Assembly: GCF_029094505.1 (NCBI RefSeq)
Contig: NZ_CP119108.1
Span: 930,001-994,000, forward strand
Origin: Microbacterium horticulturae
GTDB lineage: Bacteria > Actinomycetota > Actinomycetes > Actinomycetales > Microbacteriaceae
Direction of reading: 5' to 3'
DNA length: 64,000 nucleotides
Numbering within the stretch: the first letter of the stretch is position 1; each line of letters starts with the position of its first letter. The position numbers and the translations under genes are program-made. Below, one piece after another: positions 42,608 through 54,091 of the stretch. The notes beneath the pieces are model-generated. The model was not told the DNA's origin. It saw nothing but the letters and a program-made list of their open reading frames with translations, and did not search any database.

Positions 42608-43711
42608 CTACTTGATGGTCTGCGCCGCGGCGATGACCTGGGCCGAAAGCTCAGCCGAGAGCGGGGCGGAGCCGGCCTGGGCAGCCGCCGCCTGCTGCGC
42701 CTCGGAGCTTGCGACGTACTGGATGTACGAGCTGACGAGCGAGGCGGTGTCGGCGTCCTGGTACTGCTGGCAGGCGATCAGGTATGACACCAGCACGAGC
42801 GGCCAGGCGCCGTCCTGCGTGTCGGTGCGGTCGATGTCGATCGCGAGGTCGCCGTCGGCGCGGCCCTCCACCAGCGGCGAGTCGGCGACCACCGCGGCGG
42901 CGCCGTCGGCGGAGATCTTCACGAACGTGTCGCCGACCTTCAGCTGCGCGATCGACAGGCCGGCAGCGCCCGACTCGTCGATGTAGGTGATCGAGTTCTT
43001 GGCGCTCTTGGTGGCCTCGGCGACGCCCGAGGTGCCCTTGGCCGCGTCGCCGACCTGGAACGGGAACGTCTGCGACGGCTCCTGTCCCCATGCGTCGGCG
43101 GCGTTGGCCGCGAGGTACTCGGTGAAGTTCTGGGTGGTGCCCGAGTCGTCCGAGCGGTGCACGACGGTGATCGACGCGTCCGGCAGGTCCGCCCCCTCGT
43201 TCAGTGCCGCGATCTGCGGGTCGTTCCAGGTCGTGATCTTGCCCGAGAAGATGCCGGCGATGGTCGCGGCATCCAGCTTCAGGTCATCCACGCCCTCGAG
43301 GTTGTACGCGATAGCGATCGGCGAGATGTAGACCGGCAGGTCGATCGCCTTCGTGCCGTCGGCGCACATCGCGAACGAGCCGGCGAGCTCGTCGTCGCTC
43401 AGTGCCGCGTCCGAGCCCGCGAAGTCGGCGGCGCCCGAGATGAAGCTCTTGCGGCCGGCGCCCGAACCCTGCGGGTCGTAATTGATGTTCAGGTCGGGAT
43501 TGGCGGTCTGGATGCCGGCGATCCACGTCTGCTGGGCGGTGCCCTGCGCCGACGAGCCGATGCCGTTGATCGTGCCGGACAGGGCCGCGGCCGACGAGTC
43601 GCCGGAGGGGGTGTTGCCGTCGGCGGCCGCCTCGTTCGAGGCGCAGCCCGCCAGGATGAGGGCGGATGCCGCCACGAGGGCGCCGAGCGGGGCGATGCGG
43701 GTGAGCTTCAC
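42608..43711 (-). CDS. pstS: Phosphate-binding lipoprotein PstS
   Basis: A 367-residue periplasmic-type phosphate receptor. The lipobox is LAGC (Cys about 23). Phosphate-contact segments include GIGSSAQGTAQQTW, GSGAGRKSF and HRSDDSGTTQNF. The GTG start at 43711 has GAAGGG 9 nt upstream. A PHO-box-like direct repeat lies about 90-110 nt upstream, so it should be induced on phosphate starvation through RegX3. First gene of the operon. Confidence 0.96.
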   Translation of the reverse strand: MKLTRIAPLGALVAASALILAGCASNEAAADGNTPSGDSSAAALSGTINGIGSSAQGTAQQTWIAGIQTANPDLNINYDPQGSGAGRKSFISGAADFAGSDAALSDDELAGSFAMCADGTKAIDLPVYISPIAIAYNLEGVDDLKLDAATIAGIFSGKITTWNDPQIAALNEGADLPDASITVVHRSDDSGTTQNFTEYLAANAADAWGQEPSQTFPFQVGDAAKGTSGVAEATKSAKNSITYIDESGAAGLSIAQLKVGDTFVKISADGAAAVVADSPLVEGRADGDLAIDIDRTDTQDGAWPLVLVSYLIACQQYQDADTASLVSSYIQYVASSEAQQAAAAQAGSAPLSAELSAQVIAAAQTIK

Positions 43712-43743
43712 TGTGTGAACCCTTCACGTTGTTCGGGATGTCG

Positions 43744-43760
43744 GCCCCGCTCTGCGGGGC
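43744..43760 (-). other. Small hairpin in the pstS leader
   Basis: GCCCCGC-TCT-GCGGGGC, a perfect 7-bp stem with 3-nt loop, about 33 nt before the pstS start and just after the likely transcription start (-10 candidate TACGGT at 43769-43774). It could stabilise the leader; no riboswitch pattern is seen. Confidence 0.4.
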
Positions 43761-43801
43761 TCGGCTCGACCGTAGGCGGCGTCGGTGACCAGACTGCGCT
43801 G

Positions 43802-43823
43802 TACGGGTGAACGGAAGGTGAAC
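43802..43823 (-). promoter_or_regulatory. PHO box (RegX3/PhoP site) upstream of pstS
   Basis: On the minus strand two adjacent 11-nt units read GTTCACCTTCC and GTTCACCCGTA. This is the direct-repeat form of the actinobacterial PHO box. It lies 28 nt upstream of the -10 candidate, so it covers the -35 region, as expected for an activator of pstS. Confidence 0.75.
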
Positions 43824-43833
43824 GAGAAGCGTC

Positions 43834-44787
43834 TCAGCTCTTCGAGTCTGCGATCTTCGGCTCGTGGGTCTCGATGGCGACGATGCCCGAACCGGGGTTC
43901 GTCGCCGAAAGGTGCACAACGGAGAACGCGCCGACCGGGAGGGCTGCGGCGTCATCGAGGTATGAGCCGCGCAGCGTGCCGGTGGCCAGCGCCAGCTCGC
44001 GCAGGATGTCGGGCAGCACCGGCCCGTGGCTGCACAGGACGGCCGGCTTGCCGGCGCGCACCCGGGCGCCCACGGCGGCGCGCACGTCGGAGGTGCCGTC
44101 TTCCCAGGCGTCCTGGCTGATCTCGGGAACGCGGTGCACCCGGCGCCCGGTGGCGGCGGCGAATGGTGTGACGGTGTTCACACACCGCACCGCGTCGGAT
44201 GAGTAGACCTTGCGCACGCCGAACGCCTGCAGGGGCGCCACTATGGCCTTGGCCTGCTTCGTGCCCCGACCGGTGAGCGGGCGCAGCGCGTCCTCTCCGC
44301 TCCAGTCCTCGCGCGGTGCGGCCTTGGCGTGCCGCTGCACCACGATGGGGAAGGTGTGGCGCACGCCGTCGTCGACGAGGGCCAGGAAGTTCTCCAGGAT
44401 CTCGACGTCGACCGGGTAGCTCAGGCGGCCGAGCGCCTTCTTGGGCGAGATCCACTCGAGCGCGGCGATCTCCTTGTTCGGCACGAACCGCGACGCGCGG
44501 ATCGCCTCGTCGGAGGCGAACGTCGACCAGTAGTGGACGATCTTGGTGCGACCGCTCGGCAGGGCGTAGCGCGAGACGCCGATCGGCGCCCCCAGGCACA
44601 CGGCGATGCCGGTCTCTTCGAGGATCTCGCGCACCGCGGTGGCCGCCAGCATCTCGCCGGCGTCGACCTTGCCCTTGGGCAGTGTGACGTCGGCATACGC
44701 GGTGCGGTGGATGACGAGGATGCGCAGCTTGCCCTCGACGAGGCGCCACACGACGCCTCCGGCGGCGTAGACGGCCGTCTCGCTCAT
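43834..44787 (-). CDS. MutT1-like protein: Nudix domain plus histidine phosphatase domain
   Basis: A 317-residue two-domain enzyme. The N-terminal Nudix box [22 protein letters not shown] spans about residues 40-62. The C-terminal phosphoglycerate-mutase-like domain has the VQRHAKA motif and a second SHGPV. The architecture matches mycobacterial MutT1, which hydrolyses 8-oxo-GTP and diadenosine polyphosphates and is also next to ppk. The ATG at 44787 overlaps the ppk stop (ATGA). Confidence 0.92.
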   Translation of the reverse strand: MSETAVYAAGGVVWRLVEGKLRILVIHRTAYADVTLPKGKVDAGEMLAATAVREILEETGIAVCLGAPIGVSRYALPSGRTKIVHYWSTFASDEAIRASRFVPNKEIAALEWISPKKALGRLSYPVDVEILENFLALVDDGVRHTFPIVVQRHAKAAPREDWSGEDALRPLTGRGTKQAKAIVAPLQAFGVRKVYSSDAVRCVNTVTPFAAATGRRVHRVPEISQDAWEDGTSDVRAAVGARVRAGKPAVLCSHGPVLPDILRELALATGTLRGSYLDDAAALPVGAFSVVHLSATNPGSGIVAIETHEPKIADSKS

Positions 44788-46949
44788 CGCACCGCCCGTG
44801 CCCGGCGCCGCCGCTGCACATTGGTCATCGTCTTGTCCTGGAGATCCACGAGCCTCTTCCCGTTCTCGCCGACACTGTGTCTGATCCAATCACCTTCGGG
44901 CTGCAGATGCCACGAACTCGTGCCGTCGCTCATCGCGAGGGTGAAGAGGTCTTCCAACGACTTGATCTGCGCGGGTGCGACCACCCGTACCAGCGCCTCG
45001 ATACGCCGATCGAGGTTGCGGTGCATCATGTCGGCACTGCCGATGTACACCTGCGGGTCGCCGTCGTTCGCGAACGAGAAGATCCGCGAGTGCTCCAGAT
45101 AACGGCCGAGGATGCTGCGCACGGTGATCGTCTCGCTCATACCCGGCACGCCCGGCTTGAGGCTGCAGATGCCACGCACCCAGATCTCCACCGGAACCCC
45201 GGCCTGGCTGGCGCGGTACAGGGCGTCGATGATCTGCTCGTCGACCATCGAGTTGACCTTGATGCGGATGCGTGCGGGCTTGCCGGCGAGCGCATTGTGG
45301 CGTTCCTTCTCGATGAGCCGCAGCAGCCCCTTGCGCAGGTAGCGCGGGGCCACCAGCAGCCGCTTGAACTTCTTCTCGATCGCGTAGCCGCTCAGCTCGT
45401 TGAACAGGCGGATGAGCTCGCGACCGACCTGCTCGTCGATCGTGAAGAGTCCGAAGTCCTCGTAGATGCGGCTGGTCTTCGGGTTGTAGTTGCCGGTGCC
45501 GATGTGCGCGTAGCTGCGCAGCTGGCCTTCCTCCTCGCGGATGACCAGGGCGAGCTTGGCGTGGGTCTTCAGTCCGACGAGCCCGTACACCACATGGACG
45601 CCGGCCTTTTCGAGTTTGCGGGCCCAGGTGATGTTCGCGGCCTCATCGAAACGGGCCTTCACCTCAACGAGCGCGAGCACCTGCTTGCCGGCCTCGGCCG
45701 CGTCGATGAGCGCCTGCACGATGGGGCTGTCGCCCGAGGTGCGATACAGCGTCTGCTTGATGGCGAGCACGTACGGATCTTTGGCCGCCTGCTCGAGGAA
45801 GGCCTGCACGCTGGTCGCGAACGGCTCGTACGGGTGGTGCACGAGCACGTCGCCCTTGCGGATCGCGGCGAACAGATCGGCGCGGCCGTTCTGCTCGGCC
45901 GGTTGGAACGCGGCCGCGGTGACCGGAACGTGCGCCGGGTAACGCAGCTCGGGCCGGTCGAGCCGGCCGAGGCTGAACAGCCCGCCGAGATCGAGCGGAC
46001 CCGGCAGGCGATGCACCTGGTTCTCGGTGATGGCGAGCTCGTCGATGAGCAGGTCGAGGGTCAGCGCGTCGATGTCGTCGGTGACCTCGAGTCGGATCGG
46101 CGGACCGAACCGGCGGCGCAACAGCTCTGCCTCCAGAGCTTGGATGAGGTTCTCGGTCTCGTCCTCCTCGACTTCGACGTCTTCGTTGCGGGTGAGGCGG
46201 AAAGCGTGGTGGTCGAGCACCTCCATGCCGGGAAAGAGGTCGGCCAGGTTGTTAGCGATCAGATCTTCCAGGGGCAGGAAGCGGATGCGGTCGGTCTCGT
46301 CCTCCACGCGCACGAACCGGGGCAGCATCGGCGGCACCTTGAGCCGGGCGAAGTCCTGGCGCCCGGTGCGCGCGTTGCGGATGCGGATGGCCAGATTCAG
46401 GGACAGACCGGAGATGTAGGGGAAGGGGTGCGCGGGGTCGACCGCGAGTGGGGTGAGGACAGGGAACACGTTCTCCTGGAAGTACCGGTACAGCCGGTCG
46501 CGCTCGGCGTCGGTGAGGTCGTCCCAGCAGAGGAAGTCGATGCCCGCGTCGGCCAATGCCGGCTTGACGAGGTCGGTCCAGGCCGCGGCGTGTCGCAGCT
46601 GCAGCCGGTGGGCCTCCTCCGAGATGTCGGTGAGCACCTCCTGCGGGGCGCGTCCGACATTGGTCGGCACGGCGAGACCGGTCACGATGCGGCGACGCAG
46701 CCCCGCGACCCGGACCATGAAGAACTCGTCGAGGTTGCTGGCGAAGATCGCGAGGAAGTTCGCGCGCTCGAGCACGGGGAGGGAGGGATCTTCGGCCAGC
46801 TCGAGCACGCGCCGATTGAAAGCGAGCCAGCTCAGCTCGCGGTCGAGATAGCGGCCCTCCGGCAGCTCGGAGTCGTAGACCTCTTCCAGGTCGAAGTCGT
46901 CGTCCTCGCCGTCGTCCAGTCCCGTGTCCAGAGCCCCGTGTTCGATCAT
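44784..46949 (-). CDS. ppk: Polyphosphate kinase
   Basis: A 721-residue PPK1. The N-terminal region has [19 protein letters not shown]; the phosphorylated catalytic His is in [19 protein letters not shown], and a second essential His in [14 protein letters not shown]. It reversibly makes polyphosphate from ATP. The first 35 residues are acidic ([12 protein letters not shown]). The ATG at 46949 is used; a GTG 2 codons upstream is an alternative. It follows the GlnR-like gene by 34 nt, so they may share a transcript. Confidence 0.96.
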   Translation of the reverse strand: MIEHGALDTGLDDGEDDDFDLEEVYDSELPEGRYLDRELSWLAFNRRVLELAEDPSLPVLERANFLAIFASNLDEFFMVRVAGLRRRIVTGLAVPTNVGRAPQEVLTDISEEAHRLQLRHAAAWTDLVKPALADAGIDFLCWDDLTDAERDRLYRYFQENVFPVLTPLAVDPAHPFPYISGLSLNLAIRIRNARTGRQDFARLKVPPMLPRFVRVEDETDRIRFLPLEDLIANNLADLFPGMEVLDHHAFRLTRNEDVEVEEDETENLIQALEAELLRRRFGPPIRLEVTDDIDALTLDLLIDELAITENQVHRLPGPLDLGGLFSLGRLDRPELRYPAHVPVTAAAFQPAEQNGRADLFAAIRKGDVLVHHPYEPFATSVQAFLEQAAKDPYVLAIKQTLYRTSGDSPIVQALIDAAEAGKQVLALVEVKARFDEAANITWARKLEKAGVHVVYGLVGLKTHAKLALVIREEEGQLRSYAHIGTGNYNPKTSRIYEDFGLFTIDEQVGRELIRLFNELSGYAIEKKFKRLLVAPRYLRKGLLRLIEKERHNALAGKPARIRIKVNSMVDEQIIDALYRASQAGVPVEIWVRGICSLKPGVPGMSETITVRSILGRYLEHSRIFSFANDGDPQVYIGSADMMHRNLDRRIEALVRVVAPAQIKSLEDLFTLAMSDGTSSWHLQPEGDWIRHSVGENGKRLVDLQDKTMTNVQRRRRARAVR

Positions 46950-46983
46950 CTTCACATCATTGCAGGATGACGTGAGCGGAGTG

Positions 46984-47676
46984 TTAACGGGTTGCCGAGG
47001 GTTCGGCGGCGGCCTCGTCATCTTCGGTCACATTGAAGCGGTAGCCCACATTGCGCACCGTGCCGATGAGCTGCTCGAACTCGCCGAGCTTGGCCCGCAG
47101 GCGCCGCACGTGCACGTCGACCGTGCGCGTCCCGCCGAAGTAGTCGTAGCCCCAGACCTCGCTGAGCAGCTGCTCACGCGTGAAGACCCGAGAGGGGTGC
47201 ATCGCGAGGAAATAGAGCAGCTGGAACTCCTTGTATGTGAGGTCCAGCGGCTTGCCGTGCAGCTTCGCCGAGTACGAGGCCTCGTCGATGGTCAGACCCG
47301 ACGTCTGCACGCGCGCCGGCTCCGAGCTCTCCGCCTCAGATCGCCCGAGCGCCAGTCGCAGTCGCGCGTCGGTCTCGGCGGGGCCCGCGGTGCACAGGAT
47401 CACGTCGGCGACCCCCCAGTCGGCGGCGACCGCGGCCATGCCGCCCTCGGTGACCACGAGGATCAACGGGGCCTCCAGGCCGGTCGTGTTCAGCACCCGG
47501 CACAGCGATTTGGCGGCGACCAGGTCGGTGCGGGCATCGAGCAGGATGACATCGGCCTGCGGAGCGCGCACCAGCTGCGCGGGCTCCGCCGGGATCGTCT
47601 GCACGTGGTGACTCAGCAGCTCGAGCGTGGGCAGCGCGGCATCCCGTACCGAACTGAGAAGCAGTATCTGTGCCAC
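46984..47676 (-). CDS. GlnR-like orphan OmpR-family response regulator
   Basis: A 230-residue regulator. It has a diverged receiver domain ([11 protein letters not shown] keeps one Asp, but the acidic pocket and the conserved Lys are not evident) and a C-terminal winged helix [55 protein letters not shown]. This matches GlnR/MtrA-type regulators of actinobacteria, GlnR best because of the receiver and lack of a kinase partner. The GTG at 47676 has AGGAGG 4 nt upstream. GlnR controls nitrogen genes; the link to ppk and mutT1 suggests nitrogen-phosphate cross-talk. Confidence 0.8.
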   Translation of the reverse strand: MAQILLLSSVRDAALPTLELLSHHVQTIPAEPAQLVRAPQADVILLDARTDLVAAKSLCRVLNTTGLEAPLILVVTEGGMAAVAADWGVADVILCTAGPAETDARLRLALGRSEAESSEPARVQTSGLTIDEASYSAKLHGKPLDLTYKEFQLLYFLAMHPSRVFTREQLLSEVWGYDYFGGTRTVDVHVRRLRAKLGEFEQLIGTVRNVGYRFNVTEDDEAAAEPSATR

Positions 47677-47755
47677 GCGACCTCCTGGGACCATGCCGGG
47701 CGACGGCGGCCGGTCGTTGTGTGGGGACATTTTAGGGCCGTGCGACAATGGGCGC

Positions 47756-48043
47756 ATGTCGAGCGAATCCGAACACGCCGCTCGCGGGCGGATCGGCGGA
47801 GTGATCGTCGCCTGGGTGGGCTCTGTCGTCATCGGTCTGCTGATCGCTCTGCTGACCCCCGTCGGCCAGCGCGCGGCATGGCTGACGGTGGGGGTGGCGG
47901 GATGCCTCGTGCTCTCGTTCGCGGTGCAGCTGTGGTCAGGACGGGCCGAGGGGTTCATCTCGCGGGTCGCGCTCAGCATGCTCGGATCGTTCATCGTCCT
48001 GGGCCTGTTCGGTCTCAGCTTCGGCCTGGCCGCGCTGGCCTGA
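47756..48043 (+). CDS. Small three-helix membrane protein
   Basis: A 95-residue protein with three hydrophobic helices ([57 protein letters not shown]). It is conserved-looking but of unknown function. The ATG lies 6 nt after GACAAT (47744-47749), probably a leaderless start. It is divergent from the GlnR-like gene. Confidence 0.8.
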   Translation: MSSESEHAARGRIGGVIVAWVGSVVIGLLIALLTPVGQRAAWLTVGVAGCLVLSFAVQLWSGRAEGFISRVALSMLGSFIVLGLFGLSFGLAALA

Positions 48044-48068
48044 CGGCGGGGCGGGATAGAGTAGAGAC

Positions 48069-48182
48069 ATGGACACGATGGCGCTGGAACTCTTCTTCGT
48101 CGGACTGCTGGGCCTCGCCTCGCTCGCGATCCTCTTCTGCTCGGTCGTGGTGATCAAGAACCTGTACCGCGGCCAGCGCTGA
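48069..48182 (+). CDS. 37-residue single-helix membrane protein
   Basis: A short gene encoding [20 protein letters not shown] and then [17 protein letters not shown]. One membrane helix (about residues 7-29) is followed by a basic tail, so the N terminus is probably outside. It is real because the ATG lies exactly 6 nt after TAGAGT (48057-48062) and codon use is typical. It is 25 nt after the previous small membrane gene and 13 nt before nitrobindin. Its function is unknown. Confidence 0.75.
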   Translation: MDTMALELFFVGLLGLASLAILFCSVVVIKNLYRGQR

Positions 48183-48195
48183 ACGTGAGCGCGTC

Positions 48196-48795
48196 GTGAT
48201 CGAGATCCCGACAGGCCTGCCTGCCGAACTCGTCCCCCTCGCGTGGTTGCGCGGGGTGTGGGAGGGAACCGGCGTCATCGATTACGAGGCCGACGGTCAT
48301 CACTACTCCACGGAGTTCACGCACCGGGTCAGCTTCAGCACCGGCGAGGGCCCGTACCTGAGCTACTCCGCCGACGGCTGGACCGGCGACGGCGACGACC
48401 GTGCGCCGCTGCTGGCCGAGATCGGCTACTGGCGTCTCGGGCGCGCCCAGACTTCGGCAGACCCGGGCCCGGCCCTGCTGCCGGCCCGTGCCGCGGCCGC
48501 CCCGCTGACGGCCGACGACGTCGAGAAGCTCCGCGGCGACGACGACGCGTTCCCCCTCGAGGTGGCGCTCGTGCGCGCCGACGGCACCAGCGAGCTGCTG
48601 CTCGGCGAGGTGCGCGGGCCGCGCATCGACCTGGCGAGCGACGCTGTCGTGCGTCCGGCCACCGCGAAGCCGTACACCGCCGCATCCCGCATGTACGGGC
48701 TGGTCGAGGGCCACCTGCTGTGGGCGTGGGACATCGCAGCGCTCGGCGCTCCGATGGCCTCGCATGCGTCCGCGCGCCTGGCGAAGGTGGAGTGA
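48196..48795 (+). CDS. Nitrobindin-like heme-binding beta-barrel protein (DUF1794/FABP family)
   Basis: A 199-residue protein with the family N-terminal motif GVWEGTG (GxWxGxG) at about residues 20-26. Beta-barrel strands follow (FTHRVSFSTGEGPYLSYSADGW). Nitrobindins bind ferric heme and isomerise peroxynitrite. There is a 30-residue Ala/Pro-rich insertion in the centre. It overlaps YgfZ by 1 nt (TGATG), an arrangement that suggests a shared oxidative or nitrosative stress role. Confidence 0.85.
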   Translation: MIEIPTGLPAELVPLAWLRGVWEGTGVIDYEADGHHYSTEFTHRVSFSTGEGPYLSYSADGWTGDGDDRAPLLAEIGYWRLGRAQTSADPGPALLPARAAAAPLTADDVEKLRGDDDAFPLEVALVRADGTSELLLGEVRGPRIDLASDAVVRPATAKPYTAASRMYGLVEGHLLWAWDIAALGAPMASHASARLAKVE

Positions 48796-49871
48796 TGGAC
48801 GCGTTCGGGGCTCTTCTGCACGCGGCCGACGGCGCGATCGTCGACGACGGTGTGCTCCTGCACACCGGCAATCCGCTCAGCGAGCAGCGCGCGCTGACGT
48901 CAGGGACGGCCGTGGCTCCGCTCGGCGACCGCGTCGTCTTGGGCGTGCCGGGGGAAGACCGCCTGAGCTGGATCGAGTCGTTCTCGACGCAGAAGGTCAC
49001 CGCTTTGCTGCCGGGCGAGAGCGCCGAACTGCTCATCCTCGACCCCGCGGGCCACGTCGAGCATGCGGCATCCTTCGTCGACGACGGCACGACCTCGTGG
49101 CTCATCGTCGACCGTGCCGACGCGGATGGGCTGCTCGACTTCTTGAAGAAGATGCGCTTCCGCCTGCGCGTCGACCCGCGCGACGCGCGGGAGGAGTACG
49201 TCGTCGTCGGCGGCACGCCGCTGGCGGTGGCAGCCCTCGGCGCGGCGCTCGTGTGGCACGACCCGTGGCCCGGTGTCGCAGAGGGCGGCTGGGCGTACTC
49301 CGCCGTCGACCCGCACCCGGGCGCCGAGCGGGACTGGGCGGAGGCACTGATCGACGCGGACGGTATCGCGCGGCTGACGGCGGCTGTGGCATCCAGCTCT
49401 GTTCGCCTCGCCGGCTCGCTGGCGGCCGACGCCCTGCGGATCGCCGCGTGGCGACCGCGCATCACCGATGCCGACGAGCGGATGCTGCCGCACGAGGCCG
49501 ATTGGCTGCGCAGCGCCGTGCACCTGAACAAGGGCTGCTACCGCGGGCAGGAGACCGTCGCGAAGGTGCACAATCTCGGGCATCCGCCCCGGCGGCTCGT
49601 GGCGTTGCAGCTCGACGGCGAGGCCGCCGCCCGGGGCGACGTCGTGCGCGCGGGCGAGAATGAGGTCGGCGCGGTCGTCGCGGCCGCGCAGCACTACGAG
49701 CAGGGGCCGATCGCCCTCGCGCTCGTGCGCCGCAACGCCCCCGTCGATGCGGACCTCATCGTCGACACCGCCGACGGGCCGGTCGCCGCCGCGCAAGAGG
49801 TCATCGTGCCGCCCGAGGCAGGGGCCACGGCGTCAGTGCCCCGCATCCCGCGGCTCGGCCGCCGGCGCTGA
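48795..49871 (+). CDS. ygfZ: Folate-binding protein YgfZ (iron-sulfur cluster maturation)
   Basis: A 358-residue GcvT-like protein. The family signature KGCYRGQE is at about residue 243; it is the redox-active Cys motif of YgfZ/IBA57 proteins. These use tetrahydrofolate to support assembly or repair of 4Fe-4S enzymes. The ATG at 48795 overlaps the nitrobindin stop. An inverted repeat follows the stop. Confidence 0.93.
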   Translation: MDAFGALLHAADGAIVDDGVLLHTGNPLSEQRALTSGTAVAPLGDRVVLGVPGEDRLSWIESFSTQKVTALLPGESAELLILDPAGHVEHAASFVDDGTTSWLIVDRADADGLLDFLKKMRFRLRVDPRDAREEYVVVGGTPLAVAALGAALVWHDPWPGVAEGGWAYSAVDPHPGAERDWAEALIDADGIARLTAAVASSSVRLAGSLAADALRIAAWRPRITDADERMLPHEADWLRSAVHLNKGCYRGQETVAKVHNLGHPPRRLVALQLDGEAAARGDVVRAGENEVGAVVAAAQHYEQGPIALALVRRNAPVDADLIVDTADGPVAAAQEVIVPPEAGATASVPRIPRLGRRR

Positions 49872-49888
49872 CCGCCCTCACCGATTCG

Positions 49889-49957
49889 GTGAGAGTGCAG
49901 CTGGTGGACGAGGATGCGGGTGGTTCCCTATCTCTCGGCGACCAGTTGCACTCTCAC
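49889..49957. repeat. Long-armed inverted repeat between ygfZ and the lipoprotein gene
   Basis: GTGAGAGTGCAGCTGGT (49889-49905) and ACCAGTTGCACTCTCAC (49941-49957) pair over 17 positions with one mismatch around a 35-nt spacer. It starts 18 nt past the ygfZ stop. It may end transcription, but there is no U-tract and the loop is long. Confidence 0.7.
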
Positions 49958-50031
49958 GGTCGCACCGGGCGGGGTGTCAGGAACCGGCGCGGGCGGCAAC
50001 CCTCCTGGTGACGACCGATCAAGGAGGACGT

Positions 50032-50949
50032 GTGCGAAGAGGGATGCTGGTGGCCGCGACGATCGCGGCACTCATACTGACCGCGACCGCCTGCAGCGCC
50101 ACACCGCAGCCGCAGGCGAGTCTCGATCTGCCGGCGAAGGACCAAGCCGCGTGGGTGATGCCGCTCGACCAGTTCCACGTCGCGGGGCTCGAGCAGGTGG
50201 TGACCGCCGCCGAGGACGGGCTCATCGCCGAGTGCCTCGCGAAGTCCGGCGTCGACTGGCCGGCCACCCACGACGACATCGAGGGGCAGCTGACGTGGAA
50301 GAGCTCGTCGCAGACGTGGTCGAACATCCCGCTCATGACCAAGGAATCGGCCCAGAAGTGGGGGTACGGCTTTGAACCCGCGGGAGGCGCAGCCGCACAA
50401 GCGAAGAAGCAGGCTCGGGCCAAGAAGCTCAATGCCATCGCCGACGCCACGCCGGGCTTTGAGGCGCTGTTCCGCCCGTGCCTCACGGCCGCTCGCAAGC
50501 AGCTGCCTCCTTTGTCGGACAGCCTGAACCAGCTCGTGGCATACGTGTGGGATGCCCGAGACGCCGCGGCGAACGAGAAAGACGTGCGGGATGCCGCTGC
50601 CCGGTGGCGCGCCTGCTTGCAGAAAGCCGGCTACTCGGGGCTGCCGAACAGCCCCGTCGACGCGATGCCGACCGACGCGTTGCGTGCCCAGGTGGGAATT
50701 CCGGCCTTCGGGAAGCAGGATGGTGGCCCCATCGCCGCCGCCACGCCCCAGGAGATCACCCTCGCGCTCGCCGATGTGGCCTGCCGCGACTCGAGCGGCT
50801 GGGCAAAGGCGCAGTACGCGGCGGAGTGGGATCAGGAAGTGAAGATCCTGAACAAGAACGCCGACCGGATCGTCCGCGACCATGACGCGGATCTTGCGAC
50901 CCTGAAGAAGGACCTCGCCGTGCTCGCCGCGCATCCGGACGAGCAATGA
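50032..50949 (+). CDS. Putative secreted lipoprotein of the export cluster
   Basis: A 305-residue exported protein. VRRGMLVAATIAALILTATACSA is a signal sequence with a poor lipobox (ATAC), so it may be lipidated at about Cys 21. The mature part is Ala/Lys-rich with several Cys (AECLAKSG, FRPCLTAA, WRACLQKAG, VACRDSSGW) that may form disulfides. The GTG at 50032 has AAGGAGG just upstream. It overlaps the next gene by 4 nt, so it belongs to the export cluster. I do not recognise a domain. Confidence 0.75.
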   Translation: MRRGMLVAATIAALILTATACSATPQPQASLDLPAKDQAAWVMPLDQFHVAGLEQVVTAAEDGLIAECLAKSGVDWPATHDDIEGQLTWKSSSQTWSNIPLMTKESAQKWGYGFEPAGGAAAQAKKQARAKKLNAIADATPGFEALFRPCLTAARKQLPPLSDSLNQLVAYVWDARDAAANEKDVRDAAARWRACLQKAGYSGLPNSPVDAMPTDALRAQVGIPAFGKQDGGPIAAATPQEITLALADVACRDSSGWAKAQYAAEWDQEVKILNKNADRIVRDHDADLATLKKDLAVLAAHPDEQ

Positions 50950-52120
50950 GCCGCGTCGTCGCGATCGGGGCGGCAGCGGTCGGCGCGATCGCGCTGGTTG
51001 CGGGCGGATGGTTCGCCGCCGCGGCCTTCACCTCGCCCGCGCAGCGCGCCGCAGCTGCGGCCGCGCCGGAGGAGCAGCCGATCGTCGCCGAGGTGTCGCG
51101 CGGTGATCTCATCGAACAGCGGACGCTGCCCGGGCAGGTGCAGCCGCAGGCAGCGTCCACGGTGTCGCTGGTCGCCGTGCCCGACGCGCCGCGCAGCGTC
51201 GTGACGGCCAGCCCGCTACGCGTGGACGCCACGGTGAAGGCCGGCGACGTCGTCGTCCGGATCAACGGATCGCCGGTGTTCGCCCTCGCCTCGCCGTTCG
51301 CGTTCTACCGCGATCTCGGCGTCGGCGACCACGGGCCCGATGTGACACAGCTGCAGAAGGCCCTCGTCGGCGCGGGATATCTGTCGACCGTAGACGGCAG
51401 ATTCGGCGCGGCGACCGCCCGTGCAGTCGCCGCGCTGTACGCCGCACACGGTGACGTCGCGCCGACACGCGATGATCCGGCATCCACCACCGCACCGGCG
51501 GTCGACGCCGACGCCGACGACGCCCCGCCGGTCGTGGCCCACGCCTCGCCCTATCTGCCGTACGCGGCGGTCGCGGCGCTGCCGAGCCTTCCCGCGCGGG
51601 TCGCCTCGACACCCGCGGTCGGGGCGGACGCGGCATCCGCCCAGATCACCGTCTCGTCGGCGTCGCTCGTCGCCCGCGTCAGCGTCACGGATGATGCGCG
51701 GGATGCCGTCACCCGCGGCGCACGGGTCGATTGCGCGATCGGCGGCACCGACATCACCCGGTGCCGGGTCGCGGCGGTCGCCGACGAGAAGTCCGCCGAC
51801 ACCGGCGGGGCGGCAGGGGATGCGGCAACCGACATCACCACGCGCTCCGCCGATCTCGTGCCCGCCGACGGCTCGGCGATCCCGCAGACCGCCGCGGACG
51901 TGCCCGCCACGGCCGTCGTCACCGTCCGGACGATCGCCACCGATGCCCTGCTCCTTCCCGCCACGGCCGTCGCCGATCGCGGCGGCAGCGCCGGCGCCGT
52001 GCTGCGCCGCGGCGACGACGGCGCCTTCCATGAGGTGCGTGTCACGGTGATCGGCGCGACCGGGGGAGAGGTCGCGGTCCGCGGCGACCTTGACGCGGGC
52101 GATACCGTCCGGGTGGGCTG

Positions 52121-52121
<1 letters not shown>
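50946..52121 (+). CDS. Membrane-fusion-like protein with peptidoglycan-binding domain
   Basis: A 391-residue protein. An N-terminal helix (about residues 5-28) is followed by an efflux adaptor barrel region (LPGQVQPQAASTVSLVAVPD). A peptidoglycan-binding domain is inserted (DLGVGDHGPDVTQLQKALV, then VDGRFGAATARAVAALYA; about residues 122-165), and the chain ends in a HlyD-like part (ATDALLLPATAVADRG, AVRGDLDAGDTVRVG). It probably links the ABC exporter to the cell wall. It is coupled to both neighbours by 4-nt and 1-nt overlaps. Confidence 0.82.
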
Positions 52122-54010
<1,889 letters not shown>

Positions 54011-54091
54011 ATGCGACATCCCGATGTCAGGATTCCGTCGCTGCGGCGACCTTACAGTCAGAAGACGCACGACGACGCGGCGAGGAGGCAT

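Noticed and set aside
43712..43801. Riboswitch in the pstS leader
   Set aside because: Only one 7-bp hairpin is seen, and the PHO box already explains regulation.
44877..46970. 697-codon open frame antisense to ppk
   Set aside because: High GC removes stop codons in the opposite strand. The translation is Asp/Arg/Val-rich without any motif, while ppk on the other strand has all catalytic residues.
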